DNA of 64,000 bases from Aristolochia californica (GCA_029961685.1 JARWKL010000008.1:16277981-16341980), one strand, 5' to 3'. Numbered from the stretch's first letter, positions 31,010-42,742 are shown. Numbers and translations are program-made. The notes: a model not told the origin generated them from the sequence alone.

Positions 31010-31849
31010 TCAAGCCTTTAGTTGTCCAATTGACCCATCCGGATTATGTTTGACAGTATAAACCCACTTGAAACCGCAGAGTTTTTTATATGTGGGAAGA
31101 GGAACCAGTGACCATGTATGATTGTCAATAAGGGCCTTCATTTCTTCATCCATTACTGCCTTCCACCCTAGATATTGTAGAGCCTCCTGATAGGATTGAG
31201 GAACAAATATGGAGGAAATAGAAGAAAGAAACTGATAACATAAAGGTGAGAGGCGATGATAAGACACAAATTTTGATATGACATGAGAAGTAGAAGGTCT
31301 AGTGCATGATATAGGTTCTTTCCTTATAGAAATAGGACGAGTATCATATTGAGGGCCAAAAATAACTGGTAATGAAGAACTTACGTCTGTTGGATCTGTT
31401 AACTCGGTAGGTGTGGTGTCGGCCACTTGTTCTGGGGGTTGAATAATCTATGTATCACAAGGCATAACCATTCGAGGGGAACCTAGTACTGTGGACAGAC
31501 CAGAAGGAGCACTATCAGGATAAAATGAGGAGTCTTAAAAAAATGTTATATCCCTTGACACAAATTAACGTTGACGAGTAGGACTACAACAAACATAACC
31601 CTTTTGTGTGCGAGAGTATCCTAAAAAGATACACTTGATAGATTTAGGATCAAGTTTGCTGTGTCTAGATAATGAATTATGAACAAAACATTGACATCCA
31701 AAGACTTTCAAAGGTAGTGAAAACGGACCATCATTTGGTAATAATCTAGAGTAAGGAGATTTATTACCAAGAATGGTAGATGGTAGGCGATTTATAAGAA
31801 AGCAAACCGTAAGGACTGCATGAGGCCAATAAAAGTATGGAATTTTCAT
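31010..31849 (-). pseudogene. C3 integrase C-terminal part and pol linker
   Basis: PYFYWPHAVLTVCFLINRLP, LKVFGCQCFVHN and IKCIFLGYSRTQKGYVC (31565-31849), then the Ser/Pro-rich linker and YLGWKAVMDEEMKALIDNHT, GFKWVYTVKHNPDGSI (31010-31426), which is the entry to RT. Stops divide the pieces. Confidence 0.78.
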
Positions 31850-31894
31850 GGCATATAATAAACCTCAAGCCACCTCAAGAATATGATGATTTTT

Positions 31895-32464
31895 TCATTC
31901 AACGACACCATTTTGTTGAGGAGTGTAGGCACATGATGTTTGAGGGATAATGCCATTTTCTTGATAAAATGAGTCAAGGTTTTTGGAAACATATTCTTTG
32001 GCATTATCAGACTGGAGAATTTTTATTTTCTGACCAAATTGTGTGAGTACCATAGTATGAAATGACTTAAAAATGAATGGTATCTTAGAATGCTCCTTAA
32101 ATATAAACAACCAAGTTGTGGGAGTGAAATCATCAATAAATGTAATAAAATATTTTGCTTGAGAAATGTTGGAGATACTCAAGGGCCCCCAAACATCAGT
32201 ATGAATTAAAGAAAATGGAATGACACTTTTGACTTCTGAGCGAGGAGAGTATGTACTTCTTTGATGATTACTCAATTGACAAACCTCACAATGAAATTCT
32301 GGCCTTACTTTAAGAGAAGGAAACATATAATGAAGAGACTGTGCATATGGATGTCCCAACCGATTGTGCCATAACCGTGTCTCATTTTCAGTAGTAGAAA
32401 CCATATTTATTTTCAGCATATCCAAGTAGTAAAGTCGCCCTTGTTCATGGCCTTCACCAATCAC
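31895..32464 (-). pseudogene. C3 integrase core
   Basis: 189 open residues. RLWHNRLGHPYAQSLH...CEVCQLSNHQR gives the HHCC zinc-binding part. SLIHTDVWGPL carries the first catalytic Asp, ILQSDNAKEYVS the second, and PQQNGVVE the Glu. All key residues are present. Confidence 0.85.
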
Positions 32465-32559
32465 CTGCTTCGTTATAAGATCCTGAAAGACACATGAAAT
32501 GGGTGAGAAGGTAATAGATCAATTAAAATATTTTGTCAACTGACTAACAGATAATAGAT

Positions 32560-32844
32560 TCAAAGGGAAAGTAGGAACGAAAAGAATATCAGTGAGCAGA
32601 AGTGATGGTGTGACAGAAGTGGAACCTTTCCCTTGGACTTGGTTTGAGAACATTCAGCTATGATAACAAACTTGTGTGAAAGACTCAGAAATAGAGAATG
32701 TAATAAATTTTTGTTACCTGTAAGATGCTTAGAGGTTCCTGAGTCAATTATCCAGGATGAAGATGAGGCAGATAGCATACCTAAAGCGGTAGTGGCAGCA
32801 GTAGTTGTGGAGGAACTAGGAGAAGAACCCAGCATTGTCTTCAT
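32560..32844 (-). pseudogene. C3 protease
   Basis: SSSWIIDSGTSKHLTGNKNL carries an intact D-S-G site. It is preceded by a Ser/Thr/Ala-rich linker from the zinc knuckles. Confidence 0.78.
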
Positions 32845-32949
32845 TTTCTGAATTAGCTCATACTCTTCATCAGTAAAAATTTTTTGTGCTGCTGATTTTG
32901 TGGGTTGTTCTTCTTTTGTATAACTTATAAAGGCTTGATTAGCCCTTGT

Positions 32950-33831
32950 TAATTCTGACTATCTATTGGCTTTATAGCATATTTCTTTATAATGGCCATA
33001 TTGTCCACAGTATGTGCATGCCCCGTAATAGCAATGATCTATAGTGTGGCCAATTTTTTTACAATGAGTACATTCTTTCCCATCTGCTATGCCAGCACCT
33101 GTCCTTCCACCTCTTCCTTTGCTTCCTCTATAACCTCTACCTTAGCCTCGGTCGCGGTCAGATGATGATCCTCTATGATCGAAATACATAGCAGATGATA
33201 CTTCAGTAGTGGAGGAAGAAGTGTCTAGAATACGAAGTAGTGTTGTGCATACATCATCAAACTTGGGGACATCAGAAGCACTCAAAAGTTGACTCTTGGC
33301 AATCTCAAGTTGGGGTTTAACATTTGCAAGACAAATGGCAATAATTAAGGCTTCCTTCTATTTGTCTTGTATAAAAATATATGTGCTTGAAGGCTGAGAT
33401 AACTTCCACTCTTGAAGAAAATCTCTAAAGCGAGCCAAGTACTCATGGATATTTTCTTCTTGTTTAGTATTCAACATTCTTTGGAGAATATCATATGGTC
33501 TATGTAGAGTATCCGGGCAAGAGTACAATTTAGCACATGTCTCCCAAATTTGTTTAGCAGTGTCAAGATGAATAACATTGTTTGAGACATGTTCTTCCAT
33601 GCTATTGATTAGCCAACTAATCACCAAAGTATCATTTTTCAACCATTTGTTATAAAAAATATCATCTTCATCAATAGGTGGTCCTTGGGTGGTGAGGTGA
33701 CCAAGTAGGTCTTTAGTTATAAGGAACCTCCAAACCGATGTGGACCAACTCATAAAATTTGATACCCCACATAAGGGTATGGTGGTAATTCTCAGTATAT
33801 CACCGTTGATATTCATATTTTCTTCAGCCAT
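32950..33831 (-). pseudogene. C3 gag with two zinc knuckles
   Basis: The ATG at 33831 opens MAEENMNINGDILRITTIPL. The copia gag core follows (WSTSVWRFLITKDLLGHL, WETCAKLYSC, EYLARFRDFLQEW) to a premature stop at 33358. Further on, CTHCKKIGHTIDHC and CTYCGQYGHYKEIC (about 32980-33085) are two well-formed CX2CX4HX4C knuckles. It would package the element RNA in virus-like particles. Confidence 0.82.
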
Positions 33832-34324
33832 GATAGGCCCTTCTTCTTCAAAAAAAATCTAATAATAACACCAAGTAGTACACTTCAAACAACTCGATGT
33901 ATGGGAAATTTTAGCATTGATGCTAAATTATTATTCTGATTTTTTTCTCTAATACCACTCATAAGAGACTCAATAACAATCTTCTATATCAGGGAACTCT
34001 TATCCCATGGAAAAAAATCCAATAATATGATCATGGACTGGTCTCGGTATACAGAATTTCCAAACCGACAAAATTGTTTTGATAGCTCCTTCTATATAGA
34101 GAGGCATGCATATCCATAATATAATAAGATGAAAGAATTTACATACTCATCCTTAAATCATCTTCTAAATTCAGAAATGAGTAACATGAAATGAAAAAAA
34201 TTGAACACTTATCTCTCGGCTTGTGCTCTTCCTTCATAAAAGAGCTTTCTTTGAGTGGTGTTGATCATCACTTCTTTAGAGCATTCCTTTGACGAGGGAT
34301 CCTAAATATAATGCTTTGATACCA

Positions 34325-34933
34325 TGTTGAATTTAGGATCCCTTTTTCATAATTCCGAGCAAGATAAAGAAGAAATAAAAAAAGAAGAAAAGGGAAGAAC
34401 AACTCCAGAGTAGAGAGAAGAAAAAATAAAATAGAAAAGAGAGGTGGTGCCAAGCAAAGAGAGAGAGAGAGAGATTAACTCAAGAATGAGATGTGTAACT
34501 TGATTAATACCGAATTACAACACCTCTATTTATAGTAGAGGAAGAGGTAAAGTCCTTATAAAATTAGCCTTTCAATCCTAATTACATTCCAACTCTAACT
34601 CTCTAGGGTAAATCTATTCAAACCAATCTACTAGAAGACTAATATGAGTTGAACTAGAACTCTTTCTTCATTCATGAAAATATAAGGGAGGAGGCAAGTT
34701 CATGGCCTTATCCTTGGGGGTCCCTCACGATCTACCAGCTCATCTTGATAAGTTTGCCAGCTCGTGAGATATTTGTGTTCCCCATTTGATCCTCAAGTCT
34801 TCTAACCCAATTCAGCTTGTGATTCTTAATTCCTTAATTCGTGCTTGCTTGGGAGAGGACTCTTCTTGGTGTCCCAAGTCCTCATGGTGGGTCCCACCAG
34901 GTCGAGCACCATGGTGGGTCCCCCATTGTAACA
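34325..34933 (-). repeat. C3 5' LTR
   Basis: 609 bp, plus strand TGTTGAATTTAGGATCCC...CCCATTGTAACA, with the primer site directly inside its left edge. On the minus strand a TATA-like TATAAATAGAGG occurs near 34525, as in the other copies of this LTR. Confidence 0.87.
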
Positions 34934-34938
34934 ACTTA

Positions 34939-35722
34939 CATCCTTTAAGCAAAACTAGAGTAACTTATTTAGAAACAATAAAAAATAAAAAGAGAAAGAG
35001 AAACCACACTTCCATGAGCACTACATATCATGATACTTTGACAAGCTTGAAAAATGAGACTGTATAATCCATAGAGAACTGAATATCAAGCATGAAGACA
35101 TCAGAAATGTAAAAAACATTAAAAGAGGAAAAATGAAATTTACTTTTCAATCTAAATCAAATGGCTAAAATAGAAAAAATATTGACCTATTTACTAGAAA
35201 AAATTGACTATACATCCTTTTTCTAACACACATCAATATATACTCAAGAAAATACAAGGATGGGAAAAAGCTAGCAACATTGACTCTATTTAATCACCAT
35301 TGACCAGTTATTTTTTCCATCTAAAGTCTTCAAATAAGATGAAGTTTACCAAAAGACCTAGGTGTCCCATAGTTTAGAGTCAAAACTCTATTAATAGATC
35401 AAGCAACGTAAATCATTGCTGTCAATTGAATAAATCAAGTTGGTTACAATAGGTTTGTTCATTCAAACAGGCATTTGCACCCTTCTCAAAAATCTGAAAC
35501 CACATGAGAGGCCTAAACCAGACTATACACCCACTTCCAACAGTTTGACCAATGAAACCCCTAGTTGGTTGGCCCATCAATTGGCTAGATTGTTGTTTTA
35601 AACATAAATCTATTTGATACAAAAAATCTAATAGCAAGCCTTTTTACTTTGACAAATGGATGTCTCCACCTTGGTTCATATCTGGAAATTTTAACACATT
35701 TATGGTACCAGAAACAAGGTTT
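34939..35722. other. Gap between C3 and G2, no gene recognised
   Basis: Non-coding AT-rich sequence. A 71-codon minus frame at 35422-35637 has no recognisable domain. Confidence 0.45.
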
Positions 35723-35727
35723 TGTAA

Positions 35728-36536
35728 TGTTGAGGACTCAATAGCTCACTGAGTCACCCAAAAGAGGCGGCAATCACTCTTTGAGTTAATTACTTTTAAA
35801 TTTCATATTTTATATTTTTTAAGTATATTTTTTCATTAAGTATGTAAGGATCCAGGTCGTAGGGACAAAATTGTCAATTTAAGCCCTAAAACTTTAATGA
35901 CATCAAACCCTATTTAGAGGGTAGAGAAATAGAAGAAGGACAAGCATTGAATTAGGTTAAACAGGGTTTGGAGTTCTCCTTGACGAGCTCTAGGGTTTTT
36001 AAGGTCTCCTTGACGAGCTCCAGGTATAGTTTCTCTCTAGATTTTGGTTTATTCTCTTCCTTTTTAAATTCTGTTTGCATTGATTTTACCGAATCAAAGT
36101 GGAAAGGATTGTTTATGTTTCTGAGTTCACTCAGCTGCTGTAGCCTCCCCTTCATCAACAGCAGCAAGAGGGGCATTCCCTCCTTCATTCCGAGAAAGGG
36201 TAGGGGTTTCCCCAATCCCCAACCCGAGAGCAACCTCTAAAGAGGTGCTTTAGCCTATACACGAGCAAGGCATGATTAGGAACACCAATCCCTCATACGT
36301 GAACATCAGTACCTGGCCAAGAGGGTCCTTACTCTCTCAGTAGTGAGCACGAGCAGCAAGGGTTCTCAACCCTTACTGAGAAAAACAAAGAAAGGAGACT
36401 TCTTTTCAGTCTTATCGAGAACAGCCAAAGAAAAGAGCCTCCTTTTCATCCTTACCGAGAGCAACAGTTTTATTACAGTGTTGGATTCATAAATCCCACA
36501 CCGAGTTACTCGATCTATGGCTAGGGACTATAAAAA
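35728..36536 (+). repeat. G2 5' LTR
   Basis: About 809 bp. It has a plausible leader with a 16-base direct repeat (TCTCCTTGACGAGCTC twice, 31 bp apart) and many CAACCCTTAC/CCTTACCGAG words. The primer site TGGTATCAGAG is at 36539-36549. Confidence 0.82.
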
Positions 36537-36660
36537 CTTGGTATCAGAGTAGGGTAACACGGGGGAGCCCAACAATGGTGAGTTAAAAGAGTTGATGATC
36601 AGAGAGCAGCAAACACAGGAAGAAAAATAAGTAGAGAATGAATGAAAGTTTGCCATAATC

Positions 36661-37620
36661 ATGGAGAAGTTACAAAAAATTCCAAATATTAATCTCCAGA
36701 TTGATAGATTGTCTGGAATGTTGGGAAATATTATAGTGGGAAGAAATTCAACCCCGGAACAAAGAGGTGAGGACAACTCATTAAACACAGGGAGAGACCA
36801 ATTTACAGGGCACACTGCCTTTCCTAACCAGATGGGAAATTTCAGCCAATGAGGAGGCACCGTACCAAGGTATACAAAACTTGACTTCCATACTTTTAAT
36901 GGGTCAGATGACCCCTTGATTTGGTTACATAGCTGCAAAAAGTTTTTTACCCATCAGAGAACATTAGAAATTGATAAGGTGGGACTGTCCGACTTCCACA
37001 TGCTTGATGAAGCACAACTCTGGTTTCATCAAGTAGAGTTGAATATATTGGTGCTGGATTGGGAAGAGTTTAAGGAGTTATGCACTATCCGATTAAGTCC
37101 TCCAACCCACAGTAACCCCTTGGGGGATCTATTGCTATTACAACAAACTGGCCTAGTGGAACTATATCAAAAACAGTTCCAAGAAAAATTGGCATGAGCC
37201 ATTCAGATGGTTCGCGTATACCAGCTAGTCAATTTATTTACACCAGGCCTTACTGAGTCATTAAGGTTAGAGATGGAGCTCCACGCACCTGCTGACTTAG
37301 ATCGAACAATGAATCTAGCTCGTGCACTGGAACTTTGACAAAAAGTTCAAAACAAGAGACCAACTTGGCAAAGGGACTGGAACCCTTCCAATAACTAGCA
37401 AAGGAGGTGAAACACTAACCCACAGATAGCCTCTCCAACAGGGCAACAGGTCAGAAATCATCCCAGTATTACTCCTGTAGCAGATTCAAGGCCTAGCAAC
37501 CCGCCCGCCCAGTATATTAAAAAATTAACGAGTGTGGAGATGGCTAAGCGCAGGGCAAAGAACTAATGTTACAACTGTGATGAAACATACAGGGCAGGCC
37601 ATCAATATAAATGTTTGTTA
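36661..37620 (+). pseudogene. G2 gag and zinc knuckle
   Basis: Core words: DPLIWLHSCKKFFTHQRT, LSDFHMLDEAQLWFHQVE, FKELCTIRLSP and LYQKQFQEKLA, then a stop. After more stops comes CYNCDETYRAGHQYKC, an unusual CX2CX7HX3C knuckle found in this kind of gypsy gag. It would coat and package element RNA. Confidence 0.75.
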
Positions 37621-38079
37621 TGGTTAGAGGTTGATGAAATCACAAAACCACAACAACTTGATGATTCTACTGAGGAGGATCCACCAGAAATCTCTTTGCA
37701 TGCCATTATAGGACAGAAATCCACCAAAACCATGCAAGTCCGCACTTGGGTGATGGACCAGGACCTTGTCAACCTTCCGGATTCGGGAAGTACACATAAT
37801 TTTTTCCATTGGACCGCTGCTCAACACCTTCAACTAAAAATACTTCCACACTCAACAACAACAATTTCGGTTGCCCATGGAGAAAATGTTCCTAGCTACG
37901 ACATCAGTAAAAAAGTAAAATTCTCAATCGGTACGACTTTCTTTCATTCAATTTTTTTTGTCATACTTCTATTTGGGTATGATATGGTATTGGGTATTAA
38001 ATGGTTGCAAAAATTAGGCCCTATTTTATGGGATTTTACTATGAGTTTTGAAACGGGCGGACAACAAGTACTATTATAG
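37615..38079 (+). pseudogene. G2 protease
   Basis: EISLHAIIGQKSTKTMQVRT leads to NLPDSGSTHNFF, an intact D-S-G site. GYDMVLGIKWLQKLGPILWD is the usual end of the domain before the linker to RT. 154 open codons. Confidence 0.8.
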
Positions 38080-38283
38080 GGCAGTCACGTGGACAAGCCA
38101 CGTCACATTCATACGATTCACACACAGGACAATCCGGACAATAATATAGAACATCTCCTGGATGAGTTCTCGGACTTGTTACAAGAGCCCTCTAGGCTGC
38201 CTCCCTTGAGGCATTGTGACCATTGGATATGTTTAAAATAGGGCTCAAAAGTGGTGATCGTTTGACCTTATTGGTACCCATAC

Positions 38284-39480
38284 CTACAGAAAGATGAAAT
38301 TTAAAGACAATGCCAAACCATGCTACAACAAGGCCTTATTTGCAGTAGTCGTTCACCATTTTTGTCACTAGTCCTCGTTAAGAAACATGATGGTACATGG
38401 CGATTTTGTGTCGATTATTGGGATTTGAATGCCCAAAATGTGAAAGATAAGTTCCCTATTCTTGTGGTGGAGGAGCTTTTAGATGAATTGCACGAGTCAT
38501 ATATATTCACCTAATTGGACTTGCGCTTTGGATATCATCAGGTTCGTATGCATCTAGATGACATCGAGAAAATGTCCTATCACACTCATCACGACCACTT
38601 TGAATTTTTGGTCATGCCATTTGGGTTATCCAACGCCCCATCCACATTCTAGGCGTTAATGAGGTATTCTGCAACTATCTTTGCAAATTCGTACTTGTTT
38701 TCTTTGATGACATACTCATTTACAGCCAATTCGGGCATCAACATTTAGATCATTTAAGATTGGTATTTCAACTGTTACATGCCCATCAATTATATATAAA
38801 GAAATCGAAATGCTCATTTGTGACATCACATGTGGCTATCTCGGCCATATTATTTCCCATGATGGGGTCACAGTTGATTCGGAGAAAATTTAATTTATTG
38901 TCGATTGGCCGCAACCTATGAATACCTCTGCTTTTAGAGGGTTTTTGGGATTGGCAGAATATTATAGGAAATTTATCATAAACTATGGACCGATAACAAC
39001 ACCATTGACAAATCTCCTCATGAAAAATTCCTTTATTTGGAATGATCAGGCCACACAGTCCTTCTCAGATATCAAATTAGCTCTTGCATCTGCACCAGTT
39101 TTGCAACTTCCCAATTTTGAAGATTTATTTGAGGTTGAGTGTGACGCATCAGGTGGGGGCATTGGGCCGTTCTACAGTAGCACTTTCACCCTATTGCATA
39201 TTTCAGCTGATAGCTGGCAGTACGACACACAAATTGCCAGTATATGAACACGAGTTAATCGGGTCGGCCAAAACTATCCAACATTGGCGCCCGTCCTTAT
39301 GGGGTTGCGCATTTCTTATTCGTACTGATCATTACAACCTTAAATATTTGTTGGAGCCGTGACTCACGACTTCTCCTCAACAACAATGGATTTGTAAATT
39401 GATGGGATTCGACTTTACTATGGAATACCGTGCAGACAGGTTAAACAAGGCAGCCAATGCCTTATCACGACGTTTGGAGA
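38284..39480 (+). pseudogene. G2 reverse transcriptase and RNase H
   Basis: SPFLSLVLVKKHDGTWRFCV and FPILVVEELLDEL are present. The motif A counterpart reads [11 protein letters not shown] directly after a stop. [12 protein letters not shown] is followed by a stop. The FFDD box (about 38698-38709) is readable only after a frameshift. GFLGLAEYYRKFIINYG (connection), FEVECDASGGGIGPF (RNase H Asp), IRTDHYNLKYLLEP and MEYRADRLNKAANALSRR complete the region. At least four disablements. Confidence 0.8.
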
Positions 39481-39649
39481 CTCTGCCGCTTCTATATGCT
39501 ATCAATCAGCCTCGTTTTATTCTTTTAGACTTGGTCAAGGAGGAAAATGCCAGCAATTCGGTTCTTCTCGATATGCACAAGAAATTTATAGAGGGGGCCA
39601 TGGACTCTAGATGGACCATTCATGATTCTCTTATTTATTACAAATTTTT

Positions 39650-40350
39650 GTTTCAGCCATCATCTCCGCATACCATGACAACACTCATGAAGGCATCCAG
39701 AAAACATTGCATTACATTCGAGCGGATTTCTATTGGTAGGCTATGAAGACCTCCATTGTAGCATATGTATGATCTTGTTTGGTGTGTCAATGTAATAAGG
39801 CCGAACACTTAAGTTCCACTGGTCTTCTACAGCCTTTGGCACTTCCTACACAGGTGTAGGCCGATATTTCTATGGACTTCGTCGAAGGTCTTCCACAATC
39901 TTTGGGCAAGTCAATTTTATTTGTGGATATGGATCGGTTCTCCATGTATGCTCACTTTATCCCCATGGCACACCCATATACAACATCCAGAGTGGCACAA
40001 ATATTTCTTAGGCATATTGTTCGTTTACATGGTATTCCCGAATCGATTGTTAGTGATCTTAATGATGTCTTTACCAGCACTTTTTGTCGTGAATTGTTTC
40101 ATCTATGCGACACCAAGTTGAAGTTCTCATCATCCTATCATCCTCAAACAGACAGCCAAACAGAGGTGGTTAACCGCACTGTGGAAATGTATTTTCGATG
40201 TCTAGTGGCGATCGTCCTAAAAATTGGGTTCAATGGCTACCGTGAGTGGAATATTGTTACAACACTTCCTTCCACACCGCTTTATAGTCTACTCCCTTCA
40301 GCATTCTCTATGGCAGAGATCCTCCTTTGCTTCTCTCATATACTCTAGGC
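39650..40350 (+). pseudogene. G2 integrase core
   Basis: HEGIQKTLHYIRADFYW and CLVCQCNKAEH form the zinc-binding part. SMDFVEGLPQSLGKSILFVD has the first Asp, ESIVSDLNDVFTS the second, and HPQTDSQTEVVNR the Glu. A frameshift after MYFRC ends the core. Confidence 0.8.
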
Positions 40351-40492
40351 TCCACTCGCGTGGACTCTATTGATCAAGCACTCATTGAACGAGACCAGGT
40401 CTTACAAAATATTTTGGATCGCCTCCTCAAATCACAAGTTCGTATGAAGGACTTCTACGACGAGGGACAACAGGATATCACATACAAAGAAG

Positions 40493-40870
40493 GTGACTAT
40501 GTCTAGCTATGAGTCCATCCTTACCACTTTCTCTATTATTCCATGCATCGGGCCAGTCCCCTATCAATTACAACTTCCCACAATGGCTAAACTCCATGAT
40601 GTATTCCATGTCTCCTTACTTAAACCCTTTAAGGGTCTACCTCCTTCGTTGATCCCGTCCCTTCCTCCGGTGGACAATGGATGGGTTATTCTTACTCCAG
40701 CTACGGTATTGTGTGCCAATCGTATTAATAACCAGTGGGAGATTCTAGTACAATGGAAGGACACCGGACAAGAGGCTGCTACATGGGAACAACTGGCCAA
40801 CTTCAAACTGGTCTACCCAACTTATGAGCTTGAGGACAAGCTCTTTCTCCAAGGAGGGGGCAGGGGGGGG
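40493..40870 (+). pseudogene. G2 integrase C-terminal chromodomain-like segment
   Basis: YQLQLPTMAKLHDVFHVSLL is the usual gypsy integrase tail. PATVLCANRINNQWEILVQW and TGQEAATWEQLANF follow, a chromodomain-like fold as in chromoviruses, which is thought to steer integration to marked chromatin. The frame then runs into the G tract. Confidence 0.75.
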
Positions 40871-40884
40871 GGGGGGGGGGGGGG
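40863..40884 (+). repeat. Homopolymer G tract (22 nt) in the G2 polypurine tract
   Basis: Follows AAGGAGGGGGCA. Probably an expanded polypurine tract, since TGCAGA separates it from the 3' LTR start. Confidence 0.9.
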
Positions 40885-40890
40885 TGCAGA

Positions 40891-41736
40891 TGTTGAAGAC
40901 TCAATAGCTCATCGAGTCACCCAAAGGAAGCGACAATGACTCACTGAGTTAATTACTTTTAAATTTCATAATTTATATTGTTTTAAGTATATTTTTTTCA
41001 TTAAGTATGTAAGGATCCAGGTCGCATGGGCAGAATTATCAATTAAAGCCCTAAAACTCTAATGACGTCAAACCCTATTTAGAGGGTAGAGAAATAGAAG
41101 AAGGTCAAGCATTGAATTAGATTAAATAGAGTTTGGAGTTCTCCTTGAAGAGCTCTAGGGTTTCGGAGGTCTCCTTGACGAGCTCCAGGTATAGTTTCTC
41201 TCTTGATTTGGGTTTATTCTCTTCCTTTTTGAATTCTGTTTGCATTGATTTTACAAAATTAAAGAGGAAAGGATTGTTGCTGTTTTCGAGTTTTTTTCGA
41301 GTTCACTCAGAGGCTGTAGCCTCCCTCATCCACAGCAGCAACAGGGGCCTTCCCTCCTTCATTCCAAGCAAGGTTAGGGGTTTCCCCAATCCCCAACCCA
41401 AGAGGAACCTCTAAAGAGTTGCTTCAGCCTATACACGAACAAGGCAGGATTAGGAACACCTAATCCATCATACGTGAACATCAGTACCTGGCCAAGAGGG
41501 TCCTTAGCCTCTTAGAAGTGAGCAACCAAGGGTTCAACCCCTTACTGTCTACGACCAGCAAGGGTTCTCAACCCTTACCATGAAAAACAAAGAAAGGAGA
41601 CTCCTTTTCAGTCTTACCGAGAACACCAAAGAAAAAAGCCTTCTTTTCCTCCTTACCAAGAGCAGCAACTCTATGACAGTGCTGGATTCACAAATCCCAT
41701 GCCGAGTTACTCGATCCATGGCTAGGGACCATAACA
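40891..41736 (+). repeat. G2 3' LTR
   Basis: 846 bp and colinear with the 5' LTR. It is longer because of an extra CAACCAAGGGTTCAACCCC segment near 41520. A purine tract carrying a 22-nt G run precedes it. Confidence 0.85.
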
Positions 41737-41741
41737 TGTAC

Positions 41742-42465
41742 CTGCTCCTAATGAAAGAGTACTAAGTTAAACTATTGATTACATAATTACATGGCCTTCC
41801 ACCTTTTTCATATGACCTTCTCATGTATACATTGACAACAACATTATGTCCATTGCTTACGGCATGGTTTTTCTCCAAAAAAGCCTTTTCTAATTTCCAT
41901 GTAAGAAGATCATCTATGGTATGGCTGTTTCCCAATTCCTGATAGTTCATGTGCCCTTAAGTCTATAGTGACAACATTTCCTTTGCCTTGTTTATTATGA
42001 AGCTTTTTATGGTGAAGTGGCCACAAAAAAAAATCACATATTTTATAGCACCCTAATGTTTAGTGCCCTCTACGAAGTAGACAAATTCGTCTGAACATAT
42101 CATGCAACATTGGAATGTGAGTTTGATCTCATTTTAGCAAACTCAATTTCATCTATTTAACCCAATCAAAATGCCCAGTAAAGTATCAAATAGATAAACA
42201 ATTCAACTCGATTAAAGAATTAGAATGTAAATTTCCAACATAGTTTCTTATCACATTTACAATAGCCTTGCAACCAGATTGATGACCGATTCTTAACTTT
42301 CGTAAGAAGAAGGGGGAATTTTTTTTAAAAAGAAAGAAATATAAGTGAAAAGCAGAAAAATATCAGTTTCATACATAAAGTGATACAAAATCTCTACAAA
42401 TACTTTTCTCCAAAAAAAAAATAAAGAATTAACTCTAGACAATGATGATAGAGATAGAGATAAAG
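41742..42465. other. Gap with no recognised gene
   Basis: A 62-codon minus frame (41762-41950) and its extension look protein-like in base composition but match no family I recognise. Possible relic of a retroelement or gene. Confidence 0.35.
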
Positions 42466-42742
42466 ATAGAGATAAAGACAACTGGTGATTGAATTAGAGA
42501 CAGACTCAAATTGTAGAGATGAATGCTGCTTTCTATAAGTATTTCCAGCGATGACAAACTGGTTATGATTAATCGATCAAACTCTGATACTATGTAGAGT
42601 ATAGGAATGAAGAATAATATTACCGTGATTATTACTGATTAAGTGTATACTACTTATAGAGTTACAACAGAGACAGTAAATGATTAGAAGTCTACAATTT
42701 GAGTATGTCTCTAATTCAATCACCAGTTGTCTTTATCTCTAT
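42466..42742. repeat. Inverted repeat with 52-bp arms
   Basis: Arms 42466-42517 and 42691-42742 are reverse complements with one mismatch seen (core GACAACTGGTGATTGAATTA). The 173-bp spacer contains CTCTGATACTATGTAGAG, which on the minus strand resembles a primer site beside an LTR start. It could be a small foldback element or opposed LTR fragments. Confidence 0.75.

Larger units (their letters stand above)
29060..34933 (-). mobile_element. Ty1/copia element C3 (minus), nearly complete
   Basis: LTRs at 29060-29646 and 34325-34933 flank an internal region of 4.7 kb. The five-base target duplication is perfect: ACTTA at 29055-29059 and at 34934-34938. The primer site (minus strand TGGTATCAAAGC, 34313-34324) and polypurine tract (GCATGAAGGGGAG) are present. 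Gag, two zinc knuckles, protease, integrase, RT and RNase H all occur in copia order. Several stops or frameshifts and one catalytic change in RT make it probably non-autonomous. It is the best preserved copia in the window. Confidence 0.88.
35728..41736 (+). mobile_element. Ty3/gypsy chromodomain element G2 (plus)
   Basis: LTRs at 35728-36536 and 40891-41736 start TGTTGA(G/A)GACTCAATAGC; the downstream copy ends in CATAACA. The flanks TGTAA (35723-35727) and TGTAC (41737-41741) are a target duplication with one mismatch. The primer site TGGTATCAGAG follows the 5' LTR. Gag, knuckle, protease, RT, RNase H, integrase and a C-terminal chromodomain-like segment follow in gypsy order. Stops and frameshifts occur in every gene. 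It is a chromovirus-type element by its integrase tail. Confidence 0.87.

Noticed and set aside
35422..35637. 71-codon minus frame
   Set aside because: No family recognised, no supporting splice sites; probably chance.
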